64,000 nt of DNA from Betaproteobacteria bacterium. GTDB taxonomy: Bacteria; Pseudomonadota; Gammaproteobacteria; Burkholderiales; Casimicrobiaceae. The notes below the pieces were generated by a model that saw only the letters and a program-made list of their open reading frames with translations, had not been told where the DNA came from and did not search any database. The stretch lies in assembly GCA_016704895.1 (NCBI GenBank), contig JADIZG010000003.1:62001-126000 (forward strand), in the 5' to 3' direction. The stretch's first letter is position 1. Each line of letters begins with the position of its first letter. Positions 18,540 to 27,878 of this stretch are shown piece by piece. The position numbers and the translations under genes are program-made.

Positions 18540-19231
18540 GCGGCGCGAAGATACGCAAGGAACGCGAACCCATGCCCGACCGCCCCACCCCCCGATCCTT
18601 CGCGGCGTCGGTCATGCGCACGTTCTGCGCCCTCGTCGTGCCCTGGCTCGTCGTTGGCTGCGCATCGTTCCAGCAGGCGCCGCAGGAAAGTCCGAGCCTG
18701 CACGTGCTCCAGACGGGAGCCTTGCCCGCGAAGGCGGCGCGCCGCAGCGACGTCACGCTCGAGGTGAGCGTTCCCCGCGCAGCGCCCGGGTTCGACACAC
18801 CGCGCATCGCCTACGTCGAGCGCCCGTATGCGATCGACTACTACTCGCGCAGCGAGTGGGCCGACACCCCGGCCCGGATGCTCGGCCCCCTTCTTGCCGC
18901 TGCGTTCGAGCGGAGCGGTGCGTTTCGCGCGGTCGTGCTGGCGCCGACGTCCGCCCAGGCCGAGCTGCGCGTCGACGTCGAGCTCCTCAGGCTGCAGCAG
19001 GATTTCACGATCAGGCCGAGCCGGGCGGACCTCGCTCTGCGTGTCCAGGTCGTCGATTCGAGGGCGCGGCGCGTGCTCGCGACGCTCGTCGTCGAGGAGA
19101 CCGAGCCGGCCGTGACCCAGGACGCGTACGGCGGCGTCGCGGCGACGAATGCGGCCCTCAGGCGCGCGCTCGAGCGGACGGTCGCGTTCGTTCTTGGCGA
19201 GGCGTCCGCGATCCGCCCGACGGGACCGTGA
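18536..19231 (+). CDS. ABC-type transport auxiliary lipoprotein (PqiC/PF03886-like)
   Basis: 231 aa with a lipoprotein signal: the hydrophobic FCALVVPWLVVGC ends in a Cys suited to lipidation (about residue 42). The body has RIAYVERPYAIDYYSRSEWA and PARMLGPLLAAAFERSG, the pattern of auxiliary lipoproteins found with MCE operons (PqiC-like). The ATG at 18536 overlaps the mlaD stop (ATGA); an internal ATG 26 codons in would give a more compact signal peptide. No periplasmic MlaC-like protein is present, so this operon is of the PqiC type rather than the full E. coli Mla set. Confidence 0.85.
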   Translation: MSGAKIRKEREPMPDRPTPRSFAASVMRTFCALVVPWLVVGCASFQQAPQESPSLHVLQTGALPAKAARRSDVTLEVSVPRAAPGFDTPRIAYVERPYAIDYYSRSEWADTPARMLGPLLAAAFERSGAFRAVVLAPTSAQAELRVDVELLRLQQDFTIRPSRADLALRVQVVDSRARRVLATLVVEETEPAVTQDAYGGVAATNAALRRALERTVAFVLGEASAIRPTGP

Positions 19232-19249
19232 CGCGGCCGCAGGCGCAGG

Positions 19250-20296
19250 TCACCGCCGCCGACCGCCTCCCGCCCGCCGCCTCCCCCGCAACGTCTCCGA
19301 CGGGAGCTCGCCGAACATCCGCTTGTAGTCGGTCACGAAGTGGCCGAGATGCCAGAATCCCCAGCGCGCGGCGATGTCCTGCACCGAGTCGGCCGGGCGC
19401 TGCGCGACCTTGAGGTCGCGGCGCACGCCGTTCAGGCGCATCGCCCGCAGGAACGCCACCGGGTTGATGCCCAGCACCTCCTGGAAGCTGTACTGCAACG
19501 TGCGGCGGCTCACGCCGAGCTCGCGGCAGAGGTCGGCAACGGTGATCGGCTCCGCGATGCGGGATCGCATGAACGCCTTCGCGGCGTCGACGACGTTGTG
19601 CCGCCCGGCGCAGGCCGACGCCGTCTTCGCCGCCCCTGCCTCGTCGGCGACGACGGCGACCACCGCGCCCAGCATCGTTTGCGCGAGGACGGACTGTGTC
19701 TGACGGTACTGCAGCGCGACCGGATTCGCGTCGAGCGACTGGATCACCGACATCAGCAGGCGGCGGAACTCGGAGAGACGGTCGGTCCCCGGCTTGAACA
19801 CCCCCTTGCCGGCGAGCGCCGCGCCGAGGTCGCGATGCTCGACCTGGCGCGCGTGCGCCTCGAGCGCTTTCTCGTCGACGACCAGCCCGAAGATCTCGAA
19901 GCCGCGCGGCGTGTAGAAGTCCAGCTCGTCGCCTGCGCCCAGCGTGACCAGGGCATCGACGTCGACCGGCTCGCCGCGGAACCGCGCCGTCCCGTCCATC
20001 CGGACCGGCACGCCGATCGCGCGCGATCCGGTCCAGGGCGCGCCGGCCTCGTGCACGGCCTGGTTGGTCGACTCGCGAAACACCTGGATGCCCGCGAAGC
20101 ACATCTCGTGGAGCCCGCCGACGAAGCGGCCCGGCGTCATCTGCTCGTAGACCTGGTCCCACTCGCGCAGGCTCGCCGCCTGCTCCTCGATGTCCGAGCT
20201 GGTCGTGCGCGTGACCGAGAACGGTGCGATGTCGCCCCCCTCGCCCGGTTTGCGCGCCCGCGCCTCCTCCACGTCGACCGCCGCAGCCGGGACCAT
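19250..20296 (-). CDS. AraC-family transcriptional regulator
   Basis: 348 aa. The last 100 or so residues hold the two helix-turn-helix motifs: ITVADLCRELGVSRRTLQYS and DIAARWGFWHLGHFVTDYKR, with MFGELPSETLR at the end. The N-terminal sensor domain (FSVTRTTSSDIEEQAASLRE) resembles EutR/OruR-like regulators. It is divergent from the DUF1329 gene across 353 nt, so that long operon is its most likely target. QHNDH operons elsewhere have an AraC regulator (QhpR). Whether this is its counterpart cannot be decided: it lies 9 kb from qhpA, with co-directional genes between. ATG 20296 is chosen because upstream codons lack family similarity. Confidence 0.87.
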   Translation of the reverse strand: MVPAAAVDVEEARARKPGEGGDIAPFSVTRTTSSDIEEQAASLREWDQVYEQMTPGRFVGGLHEMCFAGIQVFRESTNQAVHEAGAPWTGSRAIGVPVRMDGTARFRGEPVDVDALVTLGAGDELDFYTPRGFEIFGLVVDEKALEAHARQVEHRDLGAALAGKGVFKPGTDRLSEFRRLLMSVIQSLDANPVALQYRQTQSVLAQTMLGAVVAVVADEAGAAKTASACAGRHNVVDAAKAFMRSRIAEPITVADLCRELGVSRRTLQYSFQEVLGINPVAFLRAMRLNGVRRDLKVAQRPADSVQDIAARWGFWHLGHFVTDYKRMFGELPSETLRGRRRAGGGRRR

Positions 20297-20649
20297 CAAC
20301 GGTCCGCCGGATCGTGCATCCCGCCCTCCTCCGCGTTTCGTGGCCCAGGCGATCTGACGCCGCCTCGGGTGCCGTCGCGTACGGTCGCGCCAACCAGCCT
20401 GCGATTCCTTGATGTGGCACAAGAACCCATGGTCGCGGTTGCCGATTTGGGATAACGCCCGCTGCGCGCCGCGGCAACAATTCGACCCACACGCGCACCG
20501 CCCGGACCGCAGCTCGCGCGAACGCGCAGCCCGGTTCCGGAACGCTTGTCCGGAATGTTGCGTTGCACCAGACCGGTCGCGGTACGCGGGACGGCCGCCA
20601 AGCGCGGACGCACCGAAGCATCGGATCGAGCACCGGGAGGGGAATCGGG
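20297..20649. promoter_or_regulatory. Divergent regulatory region between araC and the DUF1329 operon
   Basis: 353 nt without a gene. It contains the palindrome TTCCGGAA at 20535-20542 and a second half-copy TCCGGAA at 20549-20555 (14-nt phase), a possible regulator site. GGGAGGGGAATCGGG lies just before ATG 20650 and serves as ribosome-binding site. No convincing -35/-10 pair was identified. Confidence 0.4.
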
Positions 20650-22032
20650 ATGAAAGGCACACACGCATCGATCGCACGCGCCAGCCGGATCGCGCTCGCC
20701 CTGGCCGTCATGCTGGCGCCCGCCGCGCAGGCCGCGGTCACCGAGCAGGAGGCCGCGCAGCTCGGGAAAACGCTGACGCCGGTCGGCGCCGAGCGCGCGG
20801 GCAACAAGGACGGCACGATCCCCGAATGGAAAGGCGGCGTGACGAGCGCGCCTGCCGGCTGGAAGGCCGGGCAGAAGCGCATCGACCCGTTCGCCGGCGA
20901 CAAGATCCTCTACTCGATCGACGCTTCGAACGTCGACAAGTACAAGGACCGTCTGTCCGAAGGCCAGATGGCGCTCGTGCGTCAGCTCAAGGGCTACCGG
21001 ATGGACGTCTATCCGACGCACCGCAGCTGCGGCTTCCCGGATATCGTCCTCGAGCGCACCCGGACCAACGCACGCGAGGCGCGGCTCGCCGCCAACGGCT
21101 GGGGCCTCGAGAAGGGCATCGGCGCGGCGGTGCTGTTCCCGATCCCGAAGACCGGGGCCGAGGCCGTCTGGAACCACAAGCTCCGCTACATGGGCGAAGG
21201 ACGCATCGAGCAGTACGCGACGATCTTCTCGAACAAGGGCGGCGACTTCACGCCGCTCGTCCAGCAGCAGTGGACGTGGGTGCCGTTCCACTCGCCGAAG
21301 AACAAGGGCGTCGAGGACGTCGGCGGCGTCGAGATGAAGCTCCTGAACGCCGTGCTCTCGCCGGCGGCCCGCGCGGGCGAGCTGATCCTCGCGCACTGGT
21401 CGATGAACGAATCGTCCGACGCGTGGCTCTACTTCCCCGGCCAGCGGCGCACACGCCGCGCGCCGACGTTCGCCTACGACAATCCGGTGCCGGGCTACGA
21501 GAACCTGGAGAGCGTCGACCAGTACCCGATGTACGCGGGCGCGATGGACCGCTACGACTGGAAGCTCGTCGGCAAGCAGGAGCTGCTGATTCCGTACAAC
21601 AGCTTCAAGCTGATCGACAAGAGCCGCAAGTACAAGGACATCTACCTCGGCGAGTTCCTGAACCGCGACCTGATCCGCTACGAGCTGCACCGCGTCTGGA
21701 AGGTCGAAGCGACGGTGAAGCAGGGAATGCGGCACCAGATCGCCAAGCGCGTCTTCTATCTGGACGAGGACAGCTGGGCGCTGATGGTCGCCGACAACTA
21801 CGACGCGCAGGGGAAGCTGTGGCGAGTGCAGGAGTCGAGCGTCTTCCCGGCGCCCGAGCTCCCGGCCTGCGTCGGCCAGGAATTCGTCTCCTACGACCTC
21901 TCGGTCGGCCGCTACATCGGCGAGAACGCCACCCAGGAGCAACCCGAGACCGACTGGCTCGCCGGGCGCGAAGGCCGCATCGATCCGAGGAAGTTCAACC
22001 CCGACGAGCTGCGTCGGGTGGGCGAACGCTGA
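20650..22032 (+). CDS. DUF1329 domain outer-membrane lipoprotein-like protein
   Basis: 460 aa with a signal peptide (SRIALALAVMLAPAAQA, cleavage before AVTEQEAAQL). DUF1329 proteins (related to YaiO/LolB-like folds in some databases) occur almost always beside DUF1302 proteins and are thought to be periplasmic or outer-membrane. Family features here are TLTPVGAERAGNKDGTIPEW near the N-terminus and WRVQESSVFPAPELPACV near the end. It is first in a co-directional run with the DUF1302 porin-like protein, an RND exporter and a YCF48-like protein. The exact function is unknown; roles with hydrophobic substrates have been proposed for such loci. Confidence 0.88.
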   Translation: MKGTHASIARASRIALALAVMLAPAAQAAVTEQEAAQLGKTLTPVGAERAGNKDGTIPEWKGGVTSAPAGWKAGQKRIDPFAGDKILYSIDASNVDKYKDRLSEGQMALVRQLKGYRMDVYPTHRSCGFPDIVLERTRTNAREARLAANGWGLEKGIGAAVLFPIPKTGAEAVWNHKLRYMGEGRIEQYATIFSNKGGDFTPLVQQQWTWVPFHSPKNKGVEDVGGVEMKLLNAVLSPAARAGELILAHWSMNESSDAWLYFPGQRRTRRAPTFAYDNPVPGYENLESVDQYPMYAGAMDRYDWKLVGKQELLIPYNSFKLIDKSRKYKDIYLGEFLNRDLIRYELHRVWKVEATVKQGMRHQIAKRVFYLDEDSWALMVADNYDAQGKLWRVQESSVFPAPELPACVGQEFVSYDLSVGRYIGENATQEQPETDWLAGREGRIDPRKFNPDELRRVGER

Positions 22033-22100
22033 AAATGCCGGGCGCCGCCGCCGATGACGCGGCAGCGCCCGGACGACGAACCGGTTCCAGGGGAGGAGAC

Positions 22101-23910
22101 ATGAACGGACGGACCCACTTCGCGCCGCGATTCGCCCGCAGCGCCCTCGCGCTCGCCATCGGCTGCGCCTTCGGCCTCGCCTCGCCGGTCGCGACTGCCG
22201 GAACCTTCGAGACCGAGAACGTCAAGGGGAGCTTCGACTCGACGATCTCGTTCGGCATGCAGTGGCGCATGACGGGAACCGATTGCCGCTTCGTCGGCAA
22301 CGACAACGGCGGCTGCGCGCCGACGACGGGGACGCTGGGCGAGCTCGTCAACGGCCCGGGCTTCGGCGCGACGTCGAACCCCGACTTCAACTACCTGCAG
22401 TCGGACAACGGCAACCTGAACTACAAGAAGAACCAGCTGATCTCGTCGGCCCTCAAGGGCAATCACGAGCTCTCGCTCCGCTTCAAGGACGGCTGGAGCG
22501 CACTCGGCCGCTTCTCGTGGCTCTACGACCCCGCCGTCGACCGGACCGAGCGCACGCCGCTCACGAGCGACGCGAAGCGGATCGCCGCGCAGGACGTCAC
22601 GCTGCTCGACCTGTGGGTCGCGAAGGACTTCGACGTCGCGGGCATGCCCGGCAAGGTGAAGGTCGGCAACCAGGTCCTCTCCTGGGGCGAGGACATCTTC
22701 ATCTACGGCGGCGTGAACATCATCAACCCGTTCGACCTCACGCGGGCCCACAAGCCGGGCGTCCAGATCAAGGAGATCGTCCGGCCCGTCCCGATGGCGT
22801 CGTTCAACCTGGGCGTCAACAAGAACTGGAGCGTCGAAGGCTTCTGGCAGTTCCGCACCGTCAATTTCCGCTTCGACCCGGTGGGCACCCCGTTCTCGAT
22901 CGGCGACGTGATCGGCAACGGCCAGCAGGACGCCTTCATCCCGAGCTCGGTCCTGGGCGAGGCGCCCGGGTTCGTCGGGGACCCGGGCACGATCAGCAAC
23001 GGCGCGCTCATCCCGCCGGGCCAGCGCTTCACCCGGGACGACCTGCTCGGCATCGGGACGGTCGTCCCGACGCAGCCGACGCAGTCGGCGCCGGACGCGA
23101 ACCAGTTCGGCTTCGCCGCGCGCTGGAAGCCCGACAACTACAACGCGGAGTTCGGCTTCTACTACATTCACTACAACGACAAGATCCCGTTCCTCGCGTT
23201 CGTCAACGATCCGTCGATCACAGCGAACCCGTTCGGGCTGGGCTACAAGCTCCAGTACGGCAAGAACCGCGACCTGTTCGGCGCCTCGGTGAACGGCATG
23301 CTCGGCGACTGGGCGGTCGGCGGCGAGGTCTCGTACCGGCCGCGCGACGGCGTCGGCATCGATCCGACGGTGCCGCTCGGGGGGCCAGTACTGCGCGTTC
23401 TGCGCGCCGGGCAGCTACGACGGCTACATCGACGAGAAGAAGTGGCAGGCGCACCTGACCGCCATCTACCTGCTCGGCCCCAGCGGAGACCTCGGGTGGG
23501 TGCTGCGCGGGACGGGCGCGGCCGAGGGCACGCTGCTGTTCGAGGCCGCGGTCGCCTACTACCCGAGCCTCGACCGCTCGGGCAAGTACCCGATCCTGCT
23601 GCCGAACTACGAGATGCCGGACAAGGTCTCCACCGGCATGGTGACCTCGTTCAACCTCGTCTATCCGCACGTGTTCGGCTCGTCGATCAACATGACGCCC
23701 CAGATCGACCTGCTCTACGACATCCGCGGGACGAGCCCGAACACGATCCCGTTCGTCGAGGGTCGGCTCGCGGTCACCCCGTCGCTCAACTTCGAGTACC
23801 TGAACAAGTGGCGGGCGTCGATCTCGTACACGAGCTTCGCGGGCGGTGGCACCAACAACCTGATGGCCGACCGCGACTACCTCGCGGTCAACTTCTCCTA
23901 CTCGTTCTGA
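22101..23910 (+). CDS. DUF1302 outer-membrane beta-barrel protein, one frameshift
   Basis: The start ATG 22101 follows GGGGAGGAG and a signal peptide ends near SPVATAGTFE. The N-terminal part carries GSFDSTISFGMQWRMTG, SGED-like VLSWGEDIFIYGGVNIINPF and EGFWQFRTVNFRFDPVGTPF, typical of DUF1302 barrels. At the GGGGGG run 23380-23387 the frame changes; the other frame gives QYCAFCAPGSYDGYIDEKKW and continues to the C-terminal YLAVNFSYSF. Ending in Phe is the rule for BAM-assembled barrels. The conserved sequence on both sides argues for a one-base sequencing error. Together about 600 aa. Probably an outer-membrane channel partner of the DUF1329 and RND proteins. Confidence 0.88.
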
Positions 23911-23970
23911 CCTCGGCATCTCCGCCGGCCGCCCTCCGGGGCCGGCCGGCGGCGGCTCGCCCTCCGCCCC

Positions 23971-26331
23971 ATGCTCGCCCGCCTCGTCGCGCGCCTCGAG
24001 GACACGTTCTTCGCGCACCGCGGCGCGACGCTCGCGGTGCTCGCGCTCGTCACCGTCGTGATGGGCGTGTTCGCCACGCAACTCCGGATGACCGCGGGCT
24101 TCGACAAGCAGCTGCCGCAGGCGCACGAGTACATCCAGACGTTCTACCAGTACCGCGACCAGGTCTTCGGCGCGAACCGGATCATCGTCGTCGTCCGGGC
24201 GAAGAGCGGCGACATGTGGAGCGCGCCGTTCCTCCGCAAGCTCAACGACGTGACGCAGGCCGTGATGTTCATGCCGGGCGTCGACCGGCGCACGGTGAGC
24301 TCGCTGTGGACGCCGACGACGCGCGTGCTGGAGATCACCGAGGAGGGCTTCGAGTCCGAGGACGTGATCGGCGGCGACATCACGCCCGACGCGCTGACGC
24401 CCGAAAAGATCGCGAAGATACGCAACAACGCGATCGTCGGCGGCTACATCGGGCAGCTCGTCGCCAACGACAACTCGGGCGCGATGGTCGTGGCCGACCT
24501 CCTCGACAGCGATCCCGTCACGAAGAAGCCGCTCGACTACCTCGACCTCGCAGCACGGCTCGAACAGGAGGTCCGGCAGAAGCACCAGAGTCCGGAGTTC
24601 GACATCGCGATCATCGGATTCGCGAAGGAGATCGGGGACATCGCGGACGGCGCGACCAGCGTCTTCCGGTTCTTCCTGCTCGCATTCGTCCTGACGGCGC
24701 TGTCGGTCTGGATCTACTCGCGCTCGTGGGCGCTGACCGGGCTCACGCTGCTCTGCTCGCTCGTGTCGGTGGTCTGGCAGTTCGGAACGCTCAGGCTGCT
24801 GGGCTACGGCCTCGACCCCCTCGCGGTGCTCGTGCCGTTCCTGGTGTTCGCGATCGGGGTCTCGCACGGCGTGCAGCAGATCAACTACATCGCCAAGGAG
24901 GTGTGCACCGGCGTCGACACGATGACCGCGGCGCGGCGCAGCTTCACGGGCCTGCTGATCCCCGGCACGATGGCGCTGGTCACGGCGTTCGTCGGCTTCG
25001 CGACGCTGACGCTGATCCCGATCCCGATGATCCGCGAGCTCGGCATCACCGCCGCGATCGGCGTCGCGTACAAGATCGTCACGAACCTGGTGATGCTCCC
25101 CGTCGCGGCCTCGTACCTGCGCTTCGACGATCGCTATGTCGGGCGTGTGAACCGGCTGCGCGAGCGACGCGGTCACTGGATGGGCGTGCTCGGCCGCATC
25201 GCCGAGCCGCGCAACGCGGCGATCGGCACGGTCGTCTGCGCCGCGCTGTTCGCCGCCGCCTGGCACCAGAGCCAGGGCCGCCACATCGGCCATCTCCAGC
25301 CGGGCGCGCCGGAGCTTCGCGCCGACTCGCGCTACAACCGCGACGCCACGCAGATCGTCGAGAAGTTCGACCTGGGGCTCGACGTGCTGTCGGTGGTCGT
25401 CGAGACGCCGAAGGACGGATGCTACGACCAGTCGGTGATGGAGGCGCTGAACCAGTTCGGCTGGCACATGGCGAACGTCCCGGGCGTCGTGTCGGTCACG
25501 TCCGCCGCGTGGCTCGCGAAGCAGGCATTCTCCGGCTTCAACGAGGGCAACCCGAAGTGGGCGGCGCTGCCGCGCGATCCGAAGTCCCTCGCGAACGCGA
25601 TCAGCCTCGCGCCGGAGGGCTCCGGCCTCTACAACCCGGGGTGCACGGTGCTGCCGGTGCACCTCTACCTCGCCGACCACAAGGCCGGGACGATCAAGGC
25701 GGTGACCGGCGCGGTCAAGGCGTTCCGGGACGCGAATCCCGATCCGAGGATCCGGCTGCGGCTCGCGAGCGGCAACGTCGGCGTCCAGGCGGCCACGAAC
25801 GAGGTGCTCGAGACCACGGAGCTCAAGATGATGCTGTACGTCTACCTGACGATCATCGCGCTCGTGCTCGTGACCTACCGCGACTGGCGCGCGATGGTCG
25901 CCTGCTGCCTTCCGCTGACGCTCGCGACGTTCCTGGGCTACTGGTTCATGAAGGAGCTCGACATCGGCCTCACCGTCGCCACGCTGCCGGTCATGGTGCT
26001 GGCCGTGGGCATCGGCGTCGACTACGCGTTCTACATCTACAACCGCCTGCAGCTCCACCTCGCGCAAGGCGTCGACATCGTGACGGCGTTCAAGCAATCG
26101 CTGCGCGAGACCGGCATCGCCACGATCTTCACGGCGCTCACGCTGTCGGTGGGCGTCGCCACCTGGTCGTTCTCCGAGCTCAAGTTCCAGGCGGACATGG
26201 GCCTGCTGCTCACGTTCATGTTCATGGTCAACATGCTGATGGCGATCACGCTGCTGCCCGCGCTGGCCGTGATGATCGACCTCCTGATTCCGCGCCGGCG
26301 ACCGGTGCGTTCGCCGCTCCTCTCCCACTGA
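23971..26331 (+). CDS. RND-superfamily exporter (MMPL/HAE3 type)
   Basis: 786 aa with the RND layout of two halves, each with one helix, a periplasmic loop and five helices. Helix 1 is LAVLALVTVVMGVFATQL and the first five-helix block lies about residues 225-400. Helix 7 is AAIGTVVCAALFAAAWHQ and the second block lies about 620-780 with the motif VLAVGIGVDYAFYIYNRLQL. This lipid/hydrophobe branch (like HpnN and MMPL) has no membrane-fusion partner. It sits after DUF1302 and before TerB and YCF48 genes, a grouping I recall from other proteobacteria. The substrate is unknown. Confidence 0.9.
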   Translation: MLARLVARLEDTFFAHRGATLAVLALVTVVMGVFATQLRMTAGFDKQLPQAHEYIQTFYQYRDQVFGANRIIVVVRAKSGDMWSAPFLRKLNDVTQAVMFMPGVDRRTVSSLWTPTTRVLEITEEGFESEDVIGGDITPDALTPEKIAKIRNNAIVGGYIGQLVANDNSGAMVVADLLDSDPVTKKPLDYLDLAARLEQEVRQKHQSPEFDIAIIGFAKEIGDIADGATSVFRFFLLAFVLTALSVWIYSRSWALTGLTLLCSLVSVVWQFGTLRLLGYGLDPLAVLVPFLVFAIGVSHGVQQINYIAKEVCTGVDTMTAARRSFTGLLIPGTMALVTAFVGFATLTLIPIPMIRELGITAAIGVAYKIVTNLVMLPVAASYLRFDDRYVGRVNRLRERRGHWMGVLGRIAEPRNAAIGTVVCAALFAAAWHQSQGRHIGHLQPGAPELRADSRYNRDATQIVEKFDLGLDVLSVVVETPKDGCYDQSVMEALNQFGWHMANVPGVVSVTSAAWLAKQAFSGFNEGNPKWAALPRDPKSLANAISLAPEGSGLYNPGCTVLPVHLYLADHKAGTIKAVTGAVKAFRDANPDPRIRLRLASGNVGVQAATNEVLETTELKMMLYVYLTIIALVLVTYRDWRAMVACCLPLTLATFLGYWFMKELDIGLTVATLPVMVLAVGIGVDYAFYIYNRLQLHLAQGVDIVTAFKQSLRETGIATIFTALTLSVGVATWSFSELKFQADMGLLLTFMFMVNMLMAITLLPALAVMIDLLIPRRRPVRSPLLSH

Positions 26332-26342
26332 ACGGTCCCGCC

Positions 26343-26834
26343 ATGTTCGAACGGCTCCTCGCCCTCCTGAGCACGCGGCCCGCGCCGACGCGGGATCGCG
26401 CCGGCTCGCCGTTCGCCCGTCGCGAGATTGCCGTCGTCGCGCTCCTGGTCGAACTCGCCCAGAGCGACCGGAAGCTGGGCTCCGAGGAGCTCGCGACGAT
26501 CGAGCGGATCGTCCGTGAGCGCTTCGGCCTCGACGCAGCCACCGCTGGACGCCTGATCGCCGCGGCGCGCGCGGAGCTCGATTCGGCGCTGGAGGACTGG
26601 ATGTTCGCCAACGCGGTCCGGGAGGGATTCGACGAGGCGGAACGGCTCGGCATCGTCGAGCTCCTGTGGGAGGTCGTGTACGCCGACGGGAAGCTCGCGC
26701 GGCTCGAGGAGTCGCTGATGCGCCGGGTCGCCACCGAGCTCGGGATCGGCGAGGCCGAGTGCGACGCCGCCCGGGCGCAGGCGTTCGCGCGGAGCGCCCG
26801 CGGGCGGCAGCCGGGCGCCACGGAGCCGGAATGA
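26343..26834 (+). CDS. TerB-like (COG4103-type) protein
   Basis: 163 aa, mostly helical. Two acidic repeats resemble TerB-type metal-binding helices: ELAQSDRKLGSEELATIERI (about 38-57) and EVVYADGKLARLEESLMRRV (about 110-129), each with an Asp-x-Lys/Arg-Leu turn. It is probably cytoplasmic. The start lies 11 nt after the RND gene and the stop overlaps the next start (ATGA), so it belongs to the same operon. No role is established. Confidence 0.8.
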   Translation: MFERLLALLSTRPAPTRDRAGSPFARREIAVVALLVELAQSDRKLGSEELATIERIVRERFGLDAATAGRLIAAARAELDSALEDWMFANAVREGFDEAERLGIVELLWEVVYADGKLARLEESLMRRVATELGIGEAECDAARAQAFARSARGRQPGATEPE

Positions 26835-27814
26835 TCGCTCGCGCGTCGCATCGTTGCCTGGCCTTCGCGCTCGTCGTGGGCATCGCGACGGCGCTCGGTG
26901 CGTCGGCGCAGCCGGCAACCCCGGCCAAGGAAGCGGCGTCCGCCTTCCAGGCCAGGCTGGCGACCAAGGCGCCCCTGCTCGCCCTCGCGCGCGCCGGAAC
27001 GCGCCTGGTGGCGGTCGGCGACTGGGGCACGGTCGTTCTGTCCGACGACCTCGGCAAGACCTGGCGCCAGGCGAAGTCGGTCGCGACGCGCTCGATGCTG
27101 ACGTCCGTCGCGTTCGTCGACGCGAAACGCGGCTACGCGGTCGGCCATGGCGGCACCGTGCTCGAGACGAGCGACGGAGGCGAGACCTGGACGCGCAACC
27201 ACGATGCCGGCGCGGACGTCGTGCTGCTCACCATCTGGTTCGAGAACGCCGACCACGGCATCGCCGCCGGCGCCTTTGGCTTCGCGATGTCGACGCACGA
27301 CGGCGGCCGGACCTGGAAGGAGTTCACGCCAGGCGCAGGCGACGACCGCGACCGGCACCTGAACGCGGTCTTCGCCGCCCCCGGCGGCCCGGTGTTCATC
27401 GCCGCCGAGGCGGGCACGGTGTTCCGCTCGAGTGACGGCGGAGCGAGCTGGGCCACGCTGCGGCTCCCCTACGACGGTTCGCTGTGGGGCGGCATGGCGC
27501 TCAAGGGCGGCGGCGTTCTCGTCCACGGCATGCGCGGGCACGTGCTGCGCTCCCCGGATCAGGGGAAGACCTGGATCGACGTGCCGACCGGCACCGACAA
27601 GTCGTGGACCGGCGGACTCCAGCTCGCGGACGGGACGATCGTCCTCGTGGGCCTGGGCGGCGCGGTGGCGACCAGCACCGACGACGCGCACACGTTCCGG
27701 ACGACGATCCGCCCGGAGCGCCAGACGCTCTCCGCCGTGACGATCGGCCCGACCGGCCAGCTCGTGGTCGCGGGCCTCTCCGGCATCGGCACCCATGCGC
27801 TCGCCGCCCCGTGA
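26831..27814 (+). CDS. YCF48/BNR-repeat beta-propeller protein, exported
   Basis: 327 aa. The signal peptide is AFALVVGIATALGASAQ. It has about six repeats of a blade motif ending in DGG-x-TW or a variant, for example GTVVLSDDLGKTW, GTVLETSDGGETW, GFAMSTHDGGRTW, GTVFRSSDGGASW and GHVLRSPDQGKTW. These match the YCF48/sortilin-like propeller family. Such proteins pair with the upstream RND exporter and DUF1302/1329 in several proteobacteria (from memory). A periplasmic scaffold or assembly role is an inference. The ATG overlaps the TerB stop. Confidence 0.87.
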   Translation: MIARASHRCLAFALVVGIATALGASAQPATPAKEAASAFQARLATKAPLLALARAGTRLVAVGDWGTVVLSDDLGKTWRQAKSVATRSMLTSVAFVDAKRGYAVGHGGTVLETSDGGETWTRNHDAGADVVLLTIWFENADHGIAAGAFGFAMSTHDGGRTWKEFTPGAGDDRDRHLNAVFAAPGGPVFIAAEAGTVFRSSDGGASWATLRLPYDGSLWGGMALKGGGVLVHGMRGHVLRSPDQGKTWIDVPTGTDKSWTGGLQLADGTIVLVGLGGAVATSTDDAHTFRTTIRPERQTLSAVTIGPTGQLVVAGLSGIGTHALAAP

Positions 27815-27878
27815 CGGGCGGCCATCCACTCACACGATTTTCCACCTCGCGCCCGCTTCCACGCACCGGAGACACGAC

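Noticed and set aside
19250..20296. QhpR, the AraC regulator of qhp operons
   Set aside because: Possible, but it lies 9 kb from qhpA and sits directly beside the DUF1329 operon; sequence alone does not justify the name.
20416..20443. TGGCAC followed by TTGC, resembling a sigma-54 promoter
   Set aside because: The spacing of the GG and GC elements is wrong for a -24/-12 promoter.
23218..27057. A 1279-codon open frame on the minus strand opposite the RND and YCF48 genes
   Set aside because: It mirrors genes with strong family motifs on the plus strand, its translation is Arg/Asp/His-rich without domains, and long shadow frames are expected at this GC content.
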